From: Myxococcota bacterium
GTDB lineage: Bacteria; Myxococcota_A; Bradymonadia; UBA7976; UBA1532
Reading direction: 5' to 3'
Length of the DNA stretch: 42,162 nucleotides
NCBI GenBank assembly: GCA_018813065.1
Contig: JAHJCH010000234.1
Coordinates: 1-42,162, forward strand
Shown: one piece after another, positions 18,270 to 35,761 of the stretch
Position numbering within the stretch: the first letter of the stretch is position 1
Layout: the number at the start of each line of letters is the position of its first letter
Made by a program: the position numbers and the translations under genes
Notes under the pieces: generated by a model
Databases searched by the model: none
What the model was told of the DNA's origin: nothing
What the model saw: only the letters and a program-made list of their open reading frames with translations

Positions 18270-18282
18270 CTCTATCTGCTCC

Positions 18283-18597
18283 TCACGAGCCCTTCAGTTC
18301 TACGTTGACCCCAGCCGACAGGTCGAGGCGCATCAAAGCGTCCAAGGTCTGCGGCGTCGGCTCAAGGATGTCAAGGAGGCGCTTATGCGTCCGAATCTCG
18401 AACTGCTCGCGGCTCTTTTTGTCGATATGAGGCCCACGCAGGACCGTGTAGCGGTTGATCTTCGTCGGCAGGGGGATCGGGCCTGCGACCTTCGCCCCGG
18501 TGCGCCGCGCGATGTCCACGATCTCGCTCGCTGACTGATCGAGGAGCTTGTGATCGTAGGCCTTCAGCCGGATTCGAATCTTCTGGCTCGTTGACAT
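18283..18597 (-). CDS. rpsJ: 30S ribosomal protein S10 (NusE)
   Basis: This 104-residue protein has [40 protein letters not shown] and [20 protein letters not shown], the S10 signature. S10 also acts as NusE, linking NusG to the ribosome and taking part in antitermination. It is the first of the S10-type genes, 71 bases after fusA. That spacer includes a small hairpin AGGCC-TTCACC-GGCCT. The downstream neighbour is rplD rather than rplC. Confidence 0.98.
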   Translation of the reverse strand: MSTSQKIRIRLKAYDHKLLDQSASEIVDIARRTGAKVAGPIPLPTKINRYTVLRGPHIDKKSREQFEIRTHKRLLDILEPTPQTLDALMRLDLSAGVNVELKGS

Positions 18598-18668
18598 TGC
18601 GTACGTCCTGTTGGTTCAGGCCGGTGAAGGCCTCTCCTAACCGGAATCATCGGGTCTGGTGCGACCCT

Positions 18669-20774
18669 CTAAACTGCGTAATCGCCCACGATCTTACGCG
18701 CGGTCGCTTCATTGACCTGGGCGTACGTCGCGAAGCGCATCTGATAGGTCCCACGACCCTGCGTGTTTGAGCGCAAGTGGGTCGTGTAACCAAACATCTT
18801 GGAGAGCGGCACCATGGCGGTGATGGCTTGGGCGCGCCCTACAGGCGCCATCCCTTTAACCACGCCGCCGCGACCCCCGAGATCACCCACCACATCCCCG
18901 ACGTTCTCCTCAGGGACCGTGATCGAGACCTCCATGACAGGCTCAAAGAGCACCGTCATCGCGCGCTTGCACGCCTCTCGATAGGCGATGTGGCCGGCCG
19001 CGTTAAAGGCCGCCTCGCTGGAGTCGTTTTCAGAGAAGGAGCCATCAAACAGCTCCACCTCAACGTCCACCATGGGGTAGCTCGCCAGCCCACCAGACTC
19101 ATAGCCGCTCTTGGCGCCCGCCGCGACGGCGGGCCAAAACTCAGCGGGGATCTTGGCCGGGCTGACCGTGCTCTTAAAGACAAAGCCTGCGCCCTCCGCC
19201 GCGGGGCGGACGCGCAAAAAGCAGTGCCCATATTGACCCTTGTTCGCCAGCTGGCGGACAAAGAGCCCTTCACCCTCACCCTCGCCGAGGATGGCCTCTC
19301 GATAAGAGACCTGAGGGTCGCCGATGTTGGAGTCCACCTTAAAGTCGCGGCGCAAGCGCTCGACGATGATCTCCAAGTGCAGCTCGCCCATCCCCGCGAT
19401 CAGGGTCTGGCCTGTCTCTTCGTTGCTGAAGACCTTGAAGGAGGGGTCCTCCTTCGCCAGCCGCTCCAAGGCGGCGCTGAGCTTGACCTCATCGGCCTTG
19501 CTGCGCGGCTCGATGGCGATGCGGATGACCGGCTCTGGGAAATCGATCTTCTCCAGCAGCAGGGGGTGCTTGGCGTCGCAGAGCGTCTCGCCTGTCGTCA
19601 CCCCCTTGAAGCCCGGCACGGCGATGATGTCGCCGGCTTGAGCCTCCTTAAGCTCCTCACGCTGGTTGGCGTGCATGAGCAGGATCTTGCTGACGCGCTC
19701 GCGCTTCTCTTGCGAGGCGCTCCAGATGCCCTCGCCGGCCTTGACGCGCCCTGAGTAGATCCGCAGGTAGGTCAGCTGACCTACAAAGGGATCGTCGGCG
19801 ATCTTAAAGGCCAGGGCGGCGAAGGGGGCCTCGGCGTCGGCGGCGCGCTCAACGCGCTTGTCGGAGAGGCGCTTGTTGATGATCTGCAGGCCGCTGACCG
19901 GCGGGACATCCGCAGGGGAGGGCAGGTAGCGGATCACCGCGTCGAGGAGGGGCTGGATCCCCTTGTTCTTGAAGGCTGAGCCGCAGAGGACCGGCACCGC
20001 TTGGTTGGCGATGGTCACCTGACGCACGGCGCGCATGATCTGCGCCTCGCTGGGGGCCTCACCCTCAAGCATCACCTCAAGCAGCTCATCATCCAAAGAG
20101 GACAATCGCTCCAGGAGATCTAAGCGCTCAAGCTCAACCTCATCGCGCTGCTCATCGCTGAGCGGCAGGGCGTCGAACTCCGCGCCGAGGGTCTCATCAC
20201 GCCAGATGATCTGGACCTGCTTAATCAGGTCGATGAGCCCGATGAACTGATCCTCGACGAAGATCGGCAGCTGGAGGACGAGCGGGGTGGCGCTGAGCCG
20301 ATCCTCGATCATCTCCACGCAGCGCTCAAAGGCCGCGCCGACGCGGTCGAGCTTGTTGACGAAGACGAGGCGGGGCACCTTGTAGTGATCGGCTTGACGC
20401 CAGACCGTCTCGGTCTGGGGCTCAACCCCCGCCACGCCATCGAGCACGGTGATGGCGCCGTCGAGCACCCGCAGGCTGCGCTCCACCTCGATGGTGAAGT
20501 CCACATGCCCAGGGGTATCGATGATGTTGATCGTGTGATCAGCGCCGTCGTCGATCTTCCAATGACAGGTGGTGGCCGCAGAGGTGATCGTGATCCCTCG
20601 CTCTTGCTCTTGATCCCACCAGTCCATCACGGCGGTGCCCTCATGGACCTCGCCGATCTTGTGTGTACGACCCGTGTAGTAGAGGACCCGCTCAGTGGTG
20701 GTCGTCTTCCCCGCGTCGATGTGGGCCATGATCCCGATATTTCGGATCTGGTTTATGGAGACGCGGCGAGACAT
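18669..20774 (-). CDS. fusA: elongation factor G
   Basis: This 701-residue GTPase (E. coli 704) catalyses ribosomal translocation. G1 is AHIDAGKTTTTERVLYYTGR, the switch region EQERGITITSAATTC, G3 DTPGHVDF, and G4 NKLDRVG near residue 140. Domain IV has RVRPAAEGAGFVFKSTVSPA and VAAGAKSGYESGGLASYPMV, and the C-terminus MFGYTTHLRSNTQGRGTYQM. The segment before switch I reads MDWWDQEQERG, where most bacteria have MDWMEQEQERG, a small variation. It is seven bases after rpsG. No second tuf gene follows, unlike the E. coli str operon. Confidence 0.98.
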   Translation of the reverse strand: MSRRVSINQIRNIGIMAHIDAGKTTTTERVLYYTGRTHKIGEVHEGTAVMDWWDQEQERGITITSAATTCHWKIDDGADHTINIIDTPGHVDFTIEVERSLRVLDGAITVLDGVAGVEPQTETVWRQADHYKVPRLVFVNKLDRVGAAFERCVEMIEDRLSATPLVLQLPIFVEDQFIGLIDLIKQVQIIWRDETLGAEFDALPLSDEQRDEVELERLDLLERLSSLDDELLEVMLEGEAPSEAQIMRAVRQVTIANQAVPVLCGSAFKNKGIQPLLDAVIRYLPSPADVPPVSGLQIINKRLSDKRVERAADAEAPFAALAFKIADDPFVGQLTYLRIYSGRVKAGEGIWSASQEKRERVSKILLMHANQREELKEAQAGDIIAVPGFKGVTTGETLCDAKHPLLLEKIDFPEPVIRIAIEPRSKADEVKLSAALERLAKEDPSFKVFSNEETGQTLIAGMGELHLEIIVERLRRDFKVDSNIGDPQVSYREAILGEGEGEGLFVRQLANKGQYGHCFLRVRPAAEGAGFVFKSTVSPAKIPAEFWPAVAAGAKSGYESGGLASYPMVDVEVELFDGSFSENDSSEAAFNAAGHIAYREACKRAMTVLFEPVMEVSITVPEENVGDVVGDLGGRGGVVKGMAPVGRAQAITAMVPLSKMFGYTTHLRSNTQGRGTYQMRFATYAQVNEATARKIVGDYAV

Positions 20775-20781
20775 GACCTAA

Positions 20782-21252
20782 TTACCAGCGGTAGTGGGCG
20801 AAGGCCTTGTTCGCCTCAGCCATCTTGTGGGTGTCCTCGCGGCGCTTGACCGCGTTGCCGCGGCCCGCCGCAGCGTCGAGCAGCTCGCCTGCGAGCTTCT
20901 CGGCCATGGTCTTCTCGTGGCGCTTGCGCGAGAAGTTGATGAGCCAGCGGAAGCTCAGGGCCGTGCGGCGATCTCCACGGATCTCCACAGGCACCTGGTA
21001 GGTCGAACCACCAACGCGGCGGCTCTTGACCTCCACGCTGGGCTTGACGTTCTCAAGCGCCTTCTTGAACACGCGGAGGGGATCCTCCTTCGTGCGGTGC
21101 TCAATGAGCTCAAAGGCGTCATAAACGATGCGCTCGGCCACCGACTTCTTGCCCCTGAGCATGAGGCAGTTGGTGAACTTGGCCACGAGGCGATCGTTGA
21201 ACTTCGGATCGGGGATCGTGAGGCGCTTGGGGACCTCTCTGCGGCGCGGCAT
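20782..21252 (-). CDS. rpsG: 30S ribosomal protein S7
   Basis: This 156-residue protein begins [20 protein letters not shown], contains [20 protein letters not shown] and [20 protein letters not shown], and ends [15 protein letters not shown]7 nucleates the 30S head and in E. coli is the translational repressor of the str operon. It starts 11 bases after rpsL. Confidence 0.98.
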   Translation of the reverse strand: MPRRREVPKRLTIPDPKFNDRLVAKFTNCLMLRGKKSVAERIVYDAFELIEHRTKEDPLRVFKKALENVKPSVEVKSRRVGGSTYQVPVEIRGDRRTALSFRWLINFSRKRHEKTMAEKLAGELLDAAAGRGNAVKRREDTHKMAEANKAFAHYRW

Positions 21253-21263
21253 AGCTCAGATCC

Positions 21264-21638
21264 TCACTTCTTGGGGCGCTTGGCGCCGTACTTGGAGCGA
21301 CCCTGGCGCCGCTCGGTCACGCCGCTGGAGTCGAGGGTGCCGCGGATGATGTGATAGCGCACACCAGGCAGGTCCTTTACACGGCCACCACGGATGAGCA
21401 CCACGGAGTGCTCTTGGAGGTTGTGCCCCTCACCGGGGATGTAGCTCGTGACCTCCATCCCAGTGGTGAGGCGGACCCTCGCGACCTTACGAAGCGCGGA
21501 GTTCGGCTTCTTGGGCGTCGAGGTATAGACCCTTACACAAACACCACGCTTCTGGGGGCAGCTCTGAAGAGCGGGCGCGGTGGTCTTTCGCACCTTCTTC
21601 TTACGCCCCTTTCGCACCAACTGACTGATTGTCGGCAT
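21264..21638 (-). CDS. rpsL: 30S ribosomal protein S12
   Basis: The start is ATG at 21638 ([20 protein letters not shown]), giving 124 residues as in E. coli; a longer frame to 21758 is an unconserved leader. The decoding-site motif [20 protein letters not shown] is intact, with the Lys (E. coli K43 equivalent) whose mutation gives streptomycin resistance still Lys. [20 protein letters not shown] is also wild type. It is the first gene of the str operon and lies about 215 bases downstream of a near-consensus promoter. Confidence 0.98.
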   Translation of the reverse strand: MPTISQLVRKGRKKKVRKTTAPALQSCPQKRGVCVRVYTSTPKKPNSALRKVARVRLTTGMEVTSYIPGEGHNLQEHSVVLIRGGRVKDLPGVRYHIIRGTLDSSGVTERRQGRSKYGAKRPKK

Positions 21639-21860
21639 GCGTCGATTACCCTTGAACCATCGGCCAATGAGCACCGGCCTCTGACAATTAAAAGAGTGAA
21701 CGGAATAACCTGTAGGAGGGCAACACTGAGGAGGGGGGGTGCCGTAGCACTGACCCAATCCCCGGCGGTTCGGCTCTCAAGCCGCCTCTCCGGGTCATCA
21801 ACTCCGTCACCAGGCACCAGTGACCTAGAAGCCCTAAGGCCGGTGGCGAACAGTTGCGGG
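21639..21860 (-). promoter_or_regulatory. long untranslated leader of rpsL
   Basis: About 215 bases lie between the predicted start of transcription and rpsL. I see no credible coding region here. The RNA can form a perfect hairpin CGGCT-TGAG-AGCCG (about 21774-21787) and a stem GTCAC...GTGAC (about 21805-21823), and contains a run of seven C (21734-21740). No T-rich tail follows either hairpin, so a terminator is unlikely. A ribosomal-protein autoregulation site is possible but cannot be recognised by eye. Confidence 0.35.
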
Positions 21861-21888
21861 ATTATAGTCGGGGGGGGGGGAGAGTCAA
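21861..21888 (-). promoter_or_regulatory. sigma-70-type promoter of the rpsL operon with a C11 spacer tract
   Basis: On the minus strand, TTGACT (21883-21888) and a perfect TATAAT (21861-21866) are separated by 16 bases. Eleven of these are consecutive C (G on the plus strand, 21870-21880). The promoter lies in the rpoC-rpsL spacer, 17 bases after the rpoC stop, and should begin transcription near 21854. Promoter strength depends on spacer length, so changes in the homopolymer would change it; 16 bases is one below the optimum of 17. Confidence 0.75.
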
Positions 21889-21930
21889 GGACTATTTTCG
21901 TCGCCTTGAAACAGGCGGCGGGGCGGCGGC

Positions 21931-26019
<4,089 letters not shown>

Positions 26020-26056
26020 GCCTTCACCCCAACAGTATTCTTAAGCGTTCCCATCA

Positions 26057-30367
<4,311 letters not shown>

Positions 30368-30435
30368 GTTTATCTCCGAGCGGAGGGGCTGCTGAAGTTC
30401 CCGGGCGTCAATCACGAGGGCGCGTTCGCTCCCGA

Positions 30436-30574
30436 CCCAGCGTATGGGTTCGCTGGGCCTGCGTTTATTGTGCGCTCCACGCCCAAACTCATCACGGGAG
30501 GCTTTTAGAAGTCTTTTGCGCGGAGTGACCGCGCTCGATCGCAAATAGCCGGGCCCCCATAAGGAGACCCGGCT
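30436..30574 (-). promoter_or_regulatory. rplL-rpoB spacer hairpins (possible attenuator or RNase III processing site)
   Basis: The 244-base rplL-rpoB spacer holds a 12-bp stem with TTAT loop (30547-30574; arms AGCCGGGTCTCC and GGGGGCCCGGCT on the minus strand, two G-U pairs), followed by ATTT. A second perfect 7-bp stem CCCAGCG/CGCTGGG (30436-30442 and 30451-30457) lies further downstream. E. coli has an attenuator and an RNase III site in the same place, which lowers rpoBC relative to rplL. The weak T tail favours partial termination or processing. No promoter is obvious. Confidence 0.55.
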
Positions 30575-30579
30575 CGGTG

Positions 30580-30606
30580 CGCGTCAGCGTGAACGCGTCA
30601 GCGTGA
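30580..30606. repeat. 13-bp tandem direct repeat after rplL
   Basis: CGCGTCAGCGTGA occurs twice (30580-30592 and 30594-30606) with one base between, just beyond the rplL stop and before the large spacer hairpin. Two copies only; function unknown. Confidence 0.6.
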
Positions 30607-30611
30607 GATCC

Positions 30612-30986
30612 TTACTTGATCTCGACAGCGCCGCCCGCCTCTTCGATCTTGGCCTTCATGTCCTCGGCCTCTTCCTTGGTCGCGCCCTCCTTGAGGGTGC
30701 CAGGGACGTTGTCGACGAGGTCCTTGGCCTCCTTGAGGCCCAGGCCGGTGACCTGACGGACGACCTTGATGACGCCGATCTTCTTGGCGCCGAAGCTGGA
30801 GAGGATGACGTCAAACTCAGTCTTCTCATCCTCAACGACGACGGCGGGGCCAGCGTTGCCCGCGACGGCGACGGCGGCGGCGGCGCTGACGCCCCAGGCG
30901 CCCTCAAGCTCCTTGACGAGATCGGCGATCTCGAGGACGGTCATGTTGCTGAGGAACTCGATAACCTGATCTTTGGTAATGCTCAT
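30612..30986 (-). CDS. rplL: 50S ribosomal protein L7/L12
   Basis: This 124-residue acidic protein begins [20 protein letters not shown], has an Ala-rich hinge around residues 35-50, and the C-terminal factor-binding domain [20 protein letters not shown], then [21 protein letters not shown]12 is present in several copies in the stalk bound to L10 and recruits translation GTPases. It follows rplJ by 36 bases and precedes rpoB after a hairpin-rich spacer. Confidence 0.98.
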   Translation of the reverse strand: MSITKDQVIEFLSNMTVLEIADLVKELEGAWGVSAAAAVAVAGNAGPAVVVEDEKTEFDVILSSFGAKKIGVIKVVRQVTGLGLKEAKDLVDNVPGTLKEGATKEEAEDMKAKIEEAGGAVEIK

Positions 30987-31022
30987 CTTGGTTTTCTCCG
31001 TAGGGTCTGAGCGTTTGTTTGC

Positions 31023-31547
31023 TTAAGCAGCGTTGTCGATGCTGTCCTTGCGGGCCACGAGGACGCGCAAGAAGGTCTGAGAGCCCGCCGCGAGCGTGCG
31101 GACAAACTTCGTGGACACCCCATTGAAGACGCTGAGGAGCTTGCCCCGCAGCTCATCCTTCCCTGGGAGGCTGGCGAGTTGCTCCACGCCAGCCGGATCC
31201 AAAATCACACCGTCGAGCCAGCCACCTTTGATGGTGAGCTTCTCGTGGTCCTTGACGAACTCTTTGAGGACCTTCGCGGGCGCGGTGGGATCGTTTTCGT
31301 GGTAAGCGATCGCAGAGTTACCCTTGAAGAGAGACGCCATCGTCTCCTTCCGGGTCCCCGCAACGGCTTGCCGCGCCAGGGTGTTCTTTACGACCTCGTA
31401 AACCACCCCAACCTTCCTCATCTCACTGCGAAGCTGATCAACATCTTCGACGGTGAGCCCCTGGAAGTCGGCTACGATCACCGCTGGCGCGTTCGCCAGC
31501 GCGTCCCGGAGGCGCTCAATCACCGCTGTTTTATCTGTGCGGTTCAA
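31023..31547 (-). CDS. rplJ: 50S ribosomal protein L10
   Basis: L10 anchors L12 to 23S rRNA. The preferred start is TTG at 31547, giving MNRTDKTAVIERL, the usual beginning of the family, with GAGGGGG six bases upstream; a GTG at 31562 would add five residues but lacks a ribosome-binding site. The conserved core VIVADFQGLTVEDVDQLRSE, VVKNTLARQAVAGTRKET and LFKGNSAIAYHENDPTAPAK follows. The C-terminal helix that binds L12 dimers is present. Length about 174 residues (E. coli 165). Confidence 0.96.
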   Translation of the reverse strand: MNRTDKTAVIERLRDALANAPAVIVADFQGLTVEDVDQLRSEMRKVGVVYEVVKNTLARQAVAGTRKETMASLFKGNSAIAYHENDPTAPAKVLKEFVKDHEKLTIKGGWLDGVILDPAGVEQLASLPGKDELRGKLLSVFNGVSTKFVRTLAAGSQTFLRVLVARKDSIDNAA

Positions 31548-31729
31548 GGTGTACCCCCTCACAAAATGGGCCGCCAGTGCATGGATCCGAGCGGATCAAG
31601 GTGGGGTGCTGCTCAAACAAACAGCCCGACCCCGCCTCGGCGGGCACCTCCGCAGAGGTTTTAAGTCTCACACCCGCTGTCAATGGCCGGTCAGCCTCGT
31701 TTTCAGATTGCTCTAAAGCGTCGCTCTGC
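31548..31729 (-). promoter_or_regulatory. rplJ leader with stem-loops (candidate L10/L12 autoregulatory region)
   Basis: The 182 bases between rplA and rplJ hold no credible coding region. The RNA can form CCTC-TGCG-GAGG (31647-31658) followed by CCCGC-CGAG-GCGGG (31631-31644). An alternative pairing of GCCCG with CGGGC sets the stem directly before TGTTTGTTTG, an attenuator-like layout. E. coli and Bacillus L10 leaders bind the L10-L12 complex and control rplJL translation; whether this leader has the same kink-turn core cannot be told by eye. Confidence 0.4.
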
Positions 31730-32443
31730 TCAGCTGTCCTTGGAGATGGCCTTCAAAGAGGCGACATCCAAGCGAAGGCCGGGGCCCATCGTTGAGGAGA
31801 GCGTCACGTTCTGCATATAGACGCCCTTGGCCGTAGACGGCTTAAGGCGCATCAGCGTCTCGATGAGCGCGCTGAGGTTCCCCTTGAGGGCGTCGATCTC
31901 GAAGGAGAGCTTGCCGATGGGGGCGTGAACGATACCGGCCTTATCGACGCGGAACTCCACGCGACCCGCCTTCATCTCACCCACGGCGCGGGCGACGTCA
32001 AAGGTCACCGTGCCCACCTTGGGGTTCGGCATCAGGCCACGGGGGCCGAGGATGCGGCCGATGCGGCCGACGAGGCCCATCATATCCGGGGTGGCGACGG
32101 CCTTATCAAAGTCCAGCCAGCCCTCATCCTTGATGCGCGTCACCAGCTCCTCACCGCCCACGAAGTCAGCGCCGGCGGCCTCAGCCTCCTTGGCCTTATC
32201 GCCCTTGGCGAAGACCACCACGCGGACCGTCTTGCCCAGGCCGTGGGGGAACACCACCGCGCCACGGACCATCTGATCCGCGTGGCGGGGGTTGACGCCG
32301 AGGTTGACGGCCACCTCGACGGTCTCGTCGAAGCGGGCGTAGCTGACCTTCTTGAGGATGGAGAGGGCGCTGTCTGCCTCGTAGAACAGATCGCGATCGA
32401 CCTGCTCGACGCTGTGGAGATATTTCTTGCCGTGGCGCGGCAT
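31730..32443 (-). CDS. rplA: 50S ribosomal protein L1
   Basis: This 237-residue protein (E. coli 234) begins [20 protein letters not shown] and contains [40 protein letters not shown], and [20 protein letters not shown], the L1 signature in domain II. L1 forms the mobile stalk that releases E-site tRNA and in E. coli represses its own mRNA. It follows rplK by 54 bases. Confidence 0.98.
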   Translation of the reverse strand: MPRHGKKYLHSVEQVDRDLFYEADSALSILKKVSYARFDETVEVAVNLGVNPRHADQMVRGAVVFPHGLGKTVRVVVFAKGDKAKEAEAAGADFVGGEELVTRIKDEGWLDFDKAVATPDMMGLVGRIGRILGPRGLMPNPKVGTVTFDVARAVGEMKAGRVEFRVDKAGIVHAPIGKLSFEIDALKGNLSALIETLMRLKPSTAKGVYMQNVTLSSTMGPGLRLDVASLKAISKDS

Positions 32444-32497
32444 AACATACCTTCTTCCGGTCTACGCGCCGAAGCGCTCCCGGCTAAGAGAGTGAGA

Positions 32498-32923
32498 TCA
32501 ATCCGTGATCGTGATGCCCATGGAGCGCGCGGTGCCCGCGATGGTGCGATAGGCCGACTCAGGGCTCTGGGTGTTGAGATCGACCATCTTCTTGGCGGCG
32601 ATCTCCTCAACCTGCGCGCGGGTCAACGTCCCGACCTTCTTCTTGTTGGGCTCACCAGAGCCCCCAGGGACGCCCGCGGCCTTCATCAACAAGACCGCCG
32701 CAGGCGGCGTCTTGGTAATAAAGCTAAAGGAGCGATCGGCGTAGACGGTGATCACCACGGGGATGGTGAAGCCGATTTGATCCGCAGTCCGAGCGTTGAA
32801 CTCTTTGACGAACTGCATGATGTTGACGCCGTGCTGACCCAGCGCGGGGCCCACGGGCGGTGAGGGCTTGGCCTCGCCGCCGGGGACCTGAAGCTTGATA
32901 TAGCCAGTGATCTTCTTGGCCAT
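32498..32923 (-). CDS. rplK: 50S ribosomal protein L11
   Basis: This 141-residue protein (E. coli 142) begins [20 protein letters not shown] and has [20 protein letters not shown], the N-terminal domain that binds thiostrepton and contacts RelA-dependent stringent signalling, and [20 protein letters not shown] in the C-terminal rRNA-binding domain. The Lys/Pro pattern of methylation sites is conserved. It is the first ribosomal gene of the L11 operon, 44 bases after nusG. Confidence 0.98.
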   Translation of the reverse strand: MAKKITGYIKLQVPGGEAKPSPPVGPALGQHGVNIMQFVKEFNARTADQIGFTIPVVITVYADRSFSFITKTPPAAVLLMKAAGVPGGSGEPNKKKVGTLTRAQVEEIAAKKMVDLNTQSPESAYRTIAGTARSMGITITD

Positions 32924-32967
32924 CGAAAAGACTCCTCAACGGCGACCGCTAGGCCACCGAGCTAACC

Positions 32968-33519
32968 TCAGGCCTTCTCTACCTGAGAGAAGTTCAACTC
33001 GACGGGCGTCGCTCTGCCGAAAATACTGACCAGCACGCGAAGCTTAGACTTATCCAAGTTGACCTCATCGACGGTGCCATTGAAGTTGGCGAAGGGGCCA
33101 TCGATGACGCGGACAGTCTCGCCCTCGTCGAATCGCTCTGTGGGCGTAGGCCGTGCGGTTCCTTCATTGATCTGATGCGTAACGCGGAGGACTTCCCGCT
33201 CAGGGACGGGGCGGACGCTGCCGGGCTCTTTGCCGCCGCCGACGAAGCCGGAGACGCGCGGCGTGTCCTTGACGAGGTGCCACGTCTCTTTGGTGAGCGC
33301 CATCTTGACGAAGATGTAGCCGGGGAAGAACTTCTTGCCGGAGGTCTTACGGCCCGTCTTGGACTCACCCTCAGGCTCGCGGGGGACGAGGATCTCAGAG
33401 AAGTGCGCCTCAAGGTCGAACTGCTTGATGCGCTCCCAGAGCGTCAGCTCTACCCGAGCTTCATAGCCCGAGTAGGTGTGAACGACGTACCACTTATGCT
33501 CCATGGCTTGATTTTCCAT
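32968..33519 (-). CDS. nusG: transcription elongation/antitermination factor NusG
   Basis: This 183-residue protein (E. coli 181) has the NGN domain ([20 protein letters not shown] near residue 9, [20 protein letters not shown] near 65) and the C-terminal KOW domain ([20 protein letters not shown]). It binds RNA polymerase and either Rho or ribosomal S10, coupling transcription and translation; S10 is encoded nearby. The ATG at 33519 has GGAGG close by; ATG six codons later is an alternative. It lies between secE and rplK as in most bacteria. Confidence 0.98.
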   Translation of the reverse strand: MENQAMEHKWYVVHTYSGYEARVELTLWERIKQFDLEAHFSEILVPREPEGESKTGRKTSGKKFFPGYIFVKMALTKETWHLVKDTPRVSGFVGGGKEPGSVRPVPEREVLRVTHQINEGTARPTPTERFDEGETVRVIDGPFANFNGTVDEVNLDKSKLRVLVSIFGRATPVELNFSQVEKA

Positions 33520-33588
33520 GGTTTCCTCCAGCCGTTCACGCCGACTTAATTCGAGAAGAAGACCGACCTTAATTCAAGAAGAGAGCGC

Positions 33589-33972
33589 TCAGCCGCCCAG
33601 GATCAGGTTGGTCAGGTTACCAAAGACCTGATCGAAGACCCAAAGAATCGTGGCGATGATGATTGTGACCCAGATGGTCACCTTGGTGTTGGTCTTTGTC
33701 TCGTCCCAGGAGGGCCAAACGACCTTGACCAGCTCATCGGCGGCTTCATAAGCGAAGGGGCGATAGAACGGGTGACGCCAAACCCACAGGAAGGCGATCA
33801 CCGCAGTCGCGACGCCGAACGCCGTGCTGAGGGTGAACTGCTTACCGAGGAGGGCCGTATCTCGTGTCCCAATCACGGAGAACACGGAGGCGTAGAGTTT
33901 GGAGAAGGTCACCCAAGCGAGGATGACCGCACCAGAAAAGAAGAGATTAACTAGCCTCTTGCTCGCGTCCAT
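33589..33972 (-). CDS. secE: preprotein translocase subunit SecE (three-span form)
   Basis: The start is ATG at 33972 (MDASKRLVNLFFSGAVILAW), with GGAG at the right distance; the frame continues upstream through tRNA-Trp, which cannot be coding. The product has 127 residues, as E. coli SecE. It has three predicted spans: residues about 8-28, 48-66 and 97-118. The conserved cytoplasmic motif ELVKVVWPSWDETKTNT precedes the last span. SecE stabilises SecY, encoded about 24 kb away in the same cluster. The three-span form is typical of proteobacteria rather than Gram-positives, which have one span. Confidence 0.97.
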   Translation of the reverse strand: MDASKRLVNLFFSGAVILAWVTFSKLYASVFSVIGTRDTALLGKQFTLSTAFGVATAVIAFLWVWRHPFYRPFAYEAADELVKVVWPSWDETKTNTKVTIWVTIIIATILWVFDQVFGNLTNLILGG

Positions 33973-34029
33973 TTGTTCTCCGGGCATAAGAAGACCGAGC
34001 TTGAGGGCTCGATCTCCTCCCCAACGCGC

Positions 34030-34053
34030 GTTGGCCGCCCTGAGGCGGCCAAC
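34030..34053 (-). promoter_or_regulatory. 10-bp perfect hairpin between tRNA-Trp and secE
   Basis: GTTGGCCGCC-TCAG-GGCGGCCAAC on the minus strand forms a perfect 10-bp stem with a four-base loop. It is not followed by T residues, so it is more likely a processing or stability element separating the tRNA from the secE-nusG mRNA than a terminator. Confidence 0.65.
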
Positions 34054-34091
34054 ACATCGCGTGGTGTACTTAAACACCCCATTTTCTTGAG

Positions 34092-34164
34092 CAGGCCCGG
34101 AGGGGCTCGAACCCCCGACCTCCGGATTTGGAGTCCGGTGCACTACCGACTGTGCTACAGGCCT
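34092..34164 (-). tRNA. trnW: tRNA-Trp (anticodon CCA)
   Basis: Read on the minus strand, the 73-base sequence folds as a full cloverleaf: acceptor AGGCCTG with CGGGCCT (one G-U pair), anticodon loop CTCCAAA in the stem CCGGA/TCCGG, and T arm GGTTCGAGCC. The anticodon CCA decodes UGG. The 3' CCA is not encoded. It lies between rpmG and secE, a position conserved in many bacteria. Confidence 0.97.
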
Positions 34165-34170
34165 ATGTTA

Positions 34171-34194
34171 GCGCGCCCTTCATACCAGGCGCGC
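34171..34194 (-). promoter_or_regulatory. 7-bp hairpin between rpmG and tRNA-Trp
   Basis: GCGCGCC (34171-34177) and GGCGCGC (34188-34194) form a perfect GC stem with a ten-base loop, six bases upstream of the 5' end of tRNA-Trp. Probably a processing element; no T-rich tail. Confidence 0.5.
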
Positions 34195-34207
34195 AGCGCG
34201 ATGTCGA

Positions 34208-34366
34208 CTACTTTCCTTCGTGATGCTCAGTATGCTGATTGCAAGCCGGGCAAAACTTGCGAAGGATCATCTTCTCCGTCGCGCGCTTCTTGGACACCGT
34301 ATAGTTGCGCGAGCCACACGCCCTGCACTCAAGCCGAACGTTCTTGCGCGCGCTTTGATGTCCCAT
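34208..34366 (-). CDS. rpmG: 50S ribosomal protein L33 (zinc-binding form)
   Basis: A 52-residue protein read from ATG at 34366 to TAG at 34208. It begins MGHQSARKNVRLECRACGSR, continues NYTVSKKRATEKMILRKFCP and ends ACNQHTEHHEGK. The two CxxC pairs (CRAC and CPAC) mark the zinc-binding C+ L33 form. It lies between tuf and tRNA-Trp, where L33 is found in many bacteria that do not have the E. coli rpmBG arrangement. Confidence 0.96.
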   Translation of the reverse strand: MGHQSARKNVRLECRACGSRNYTVSKKRATEKMILRKFCPACNQHTEHHEGK

Positions 34367-34382
34367 GTTCCTCTGCTCAGAC

Positions 34383-34398
34383 CAGGGCCGAGGCCCTG
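34383..34398 (-). promoter_or_regulatory. hairpin after tuf
   Basis: CAGGGC-CTCG-GCCCTG on the minus strand forms a 6-bp stem just beyond the tuf stop codon. It is followed by GTCTGAG and no T run, so it is probably a stability or processing element protecting the abundant tuf message. Confidence 0.45.
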
Positions 34399-34404
34399 AT
34401 TTAA

Positions 34405-35589
<1,185 letters not shown>

Positions 35590-35657
35590 GATCACAGCCT
35601 CCCAACCAAGAGTCCCCATTTGGATGATGTTCAGGGGACGGACCGAAAAGAAGAGTG

Positions 35658-35730
35658 AGCCGACGACCGGATTTGAACCGGTGACCCCGTCCTTACCAAG
35701 GACGTGCTCTACCTACTGAGCTACGCCGGC
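35658..35730 (-). tRNA. tRNA-Thr (anticodon GGT)
   Basis: The 73-base minus-strand sequence has acceptor GCCGGCG/CGTCGGC (one G-U), D arm TAGCTCAGTAGGTAGAGCA, anticodon loop TTGGTAA in the stem CGTCC/GGACG, and T arm CCGGTTCAAATCCGG. The GGT anticodon reads ACC and ACU. The 3' CCA is not fully encoded. It is the tRNA nearest tuf, the thrT position of E. coli. Confidence 0.97.
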
Positions 35731-35761
35731 GAGAAAGCACCCGCGCCTAGGGCGCACAGCG

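Noticed and set aside
31658-31683. TTGACA in the rplJ leader as a promoter
   Set aside because: The nearest -10-like boxes are 13-14 bases away (too short) and the box at 16 bases matches poorly.
33973-34143. Upstream extension of SecE
   Set aside because: The extra codons run through tRNA-Trp and an inverted repeat; the conserved SecE start is at 33972 with its own ribosome-binding site.
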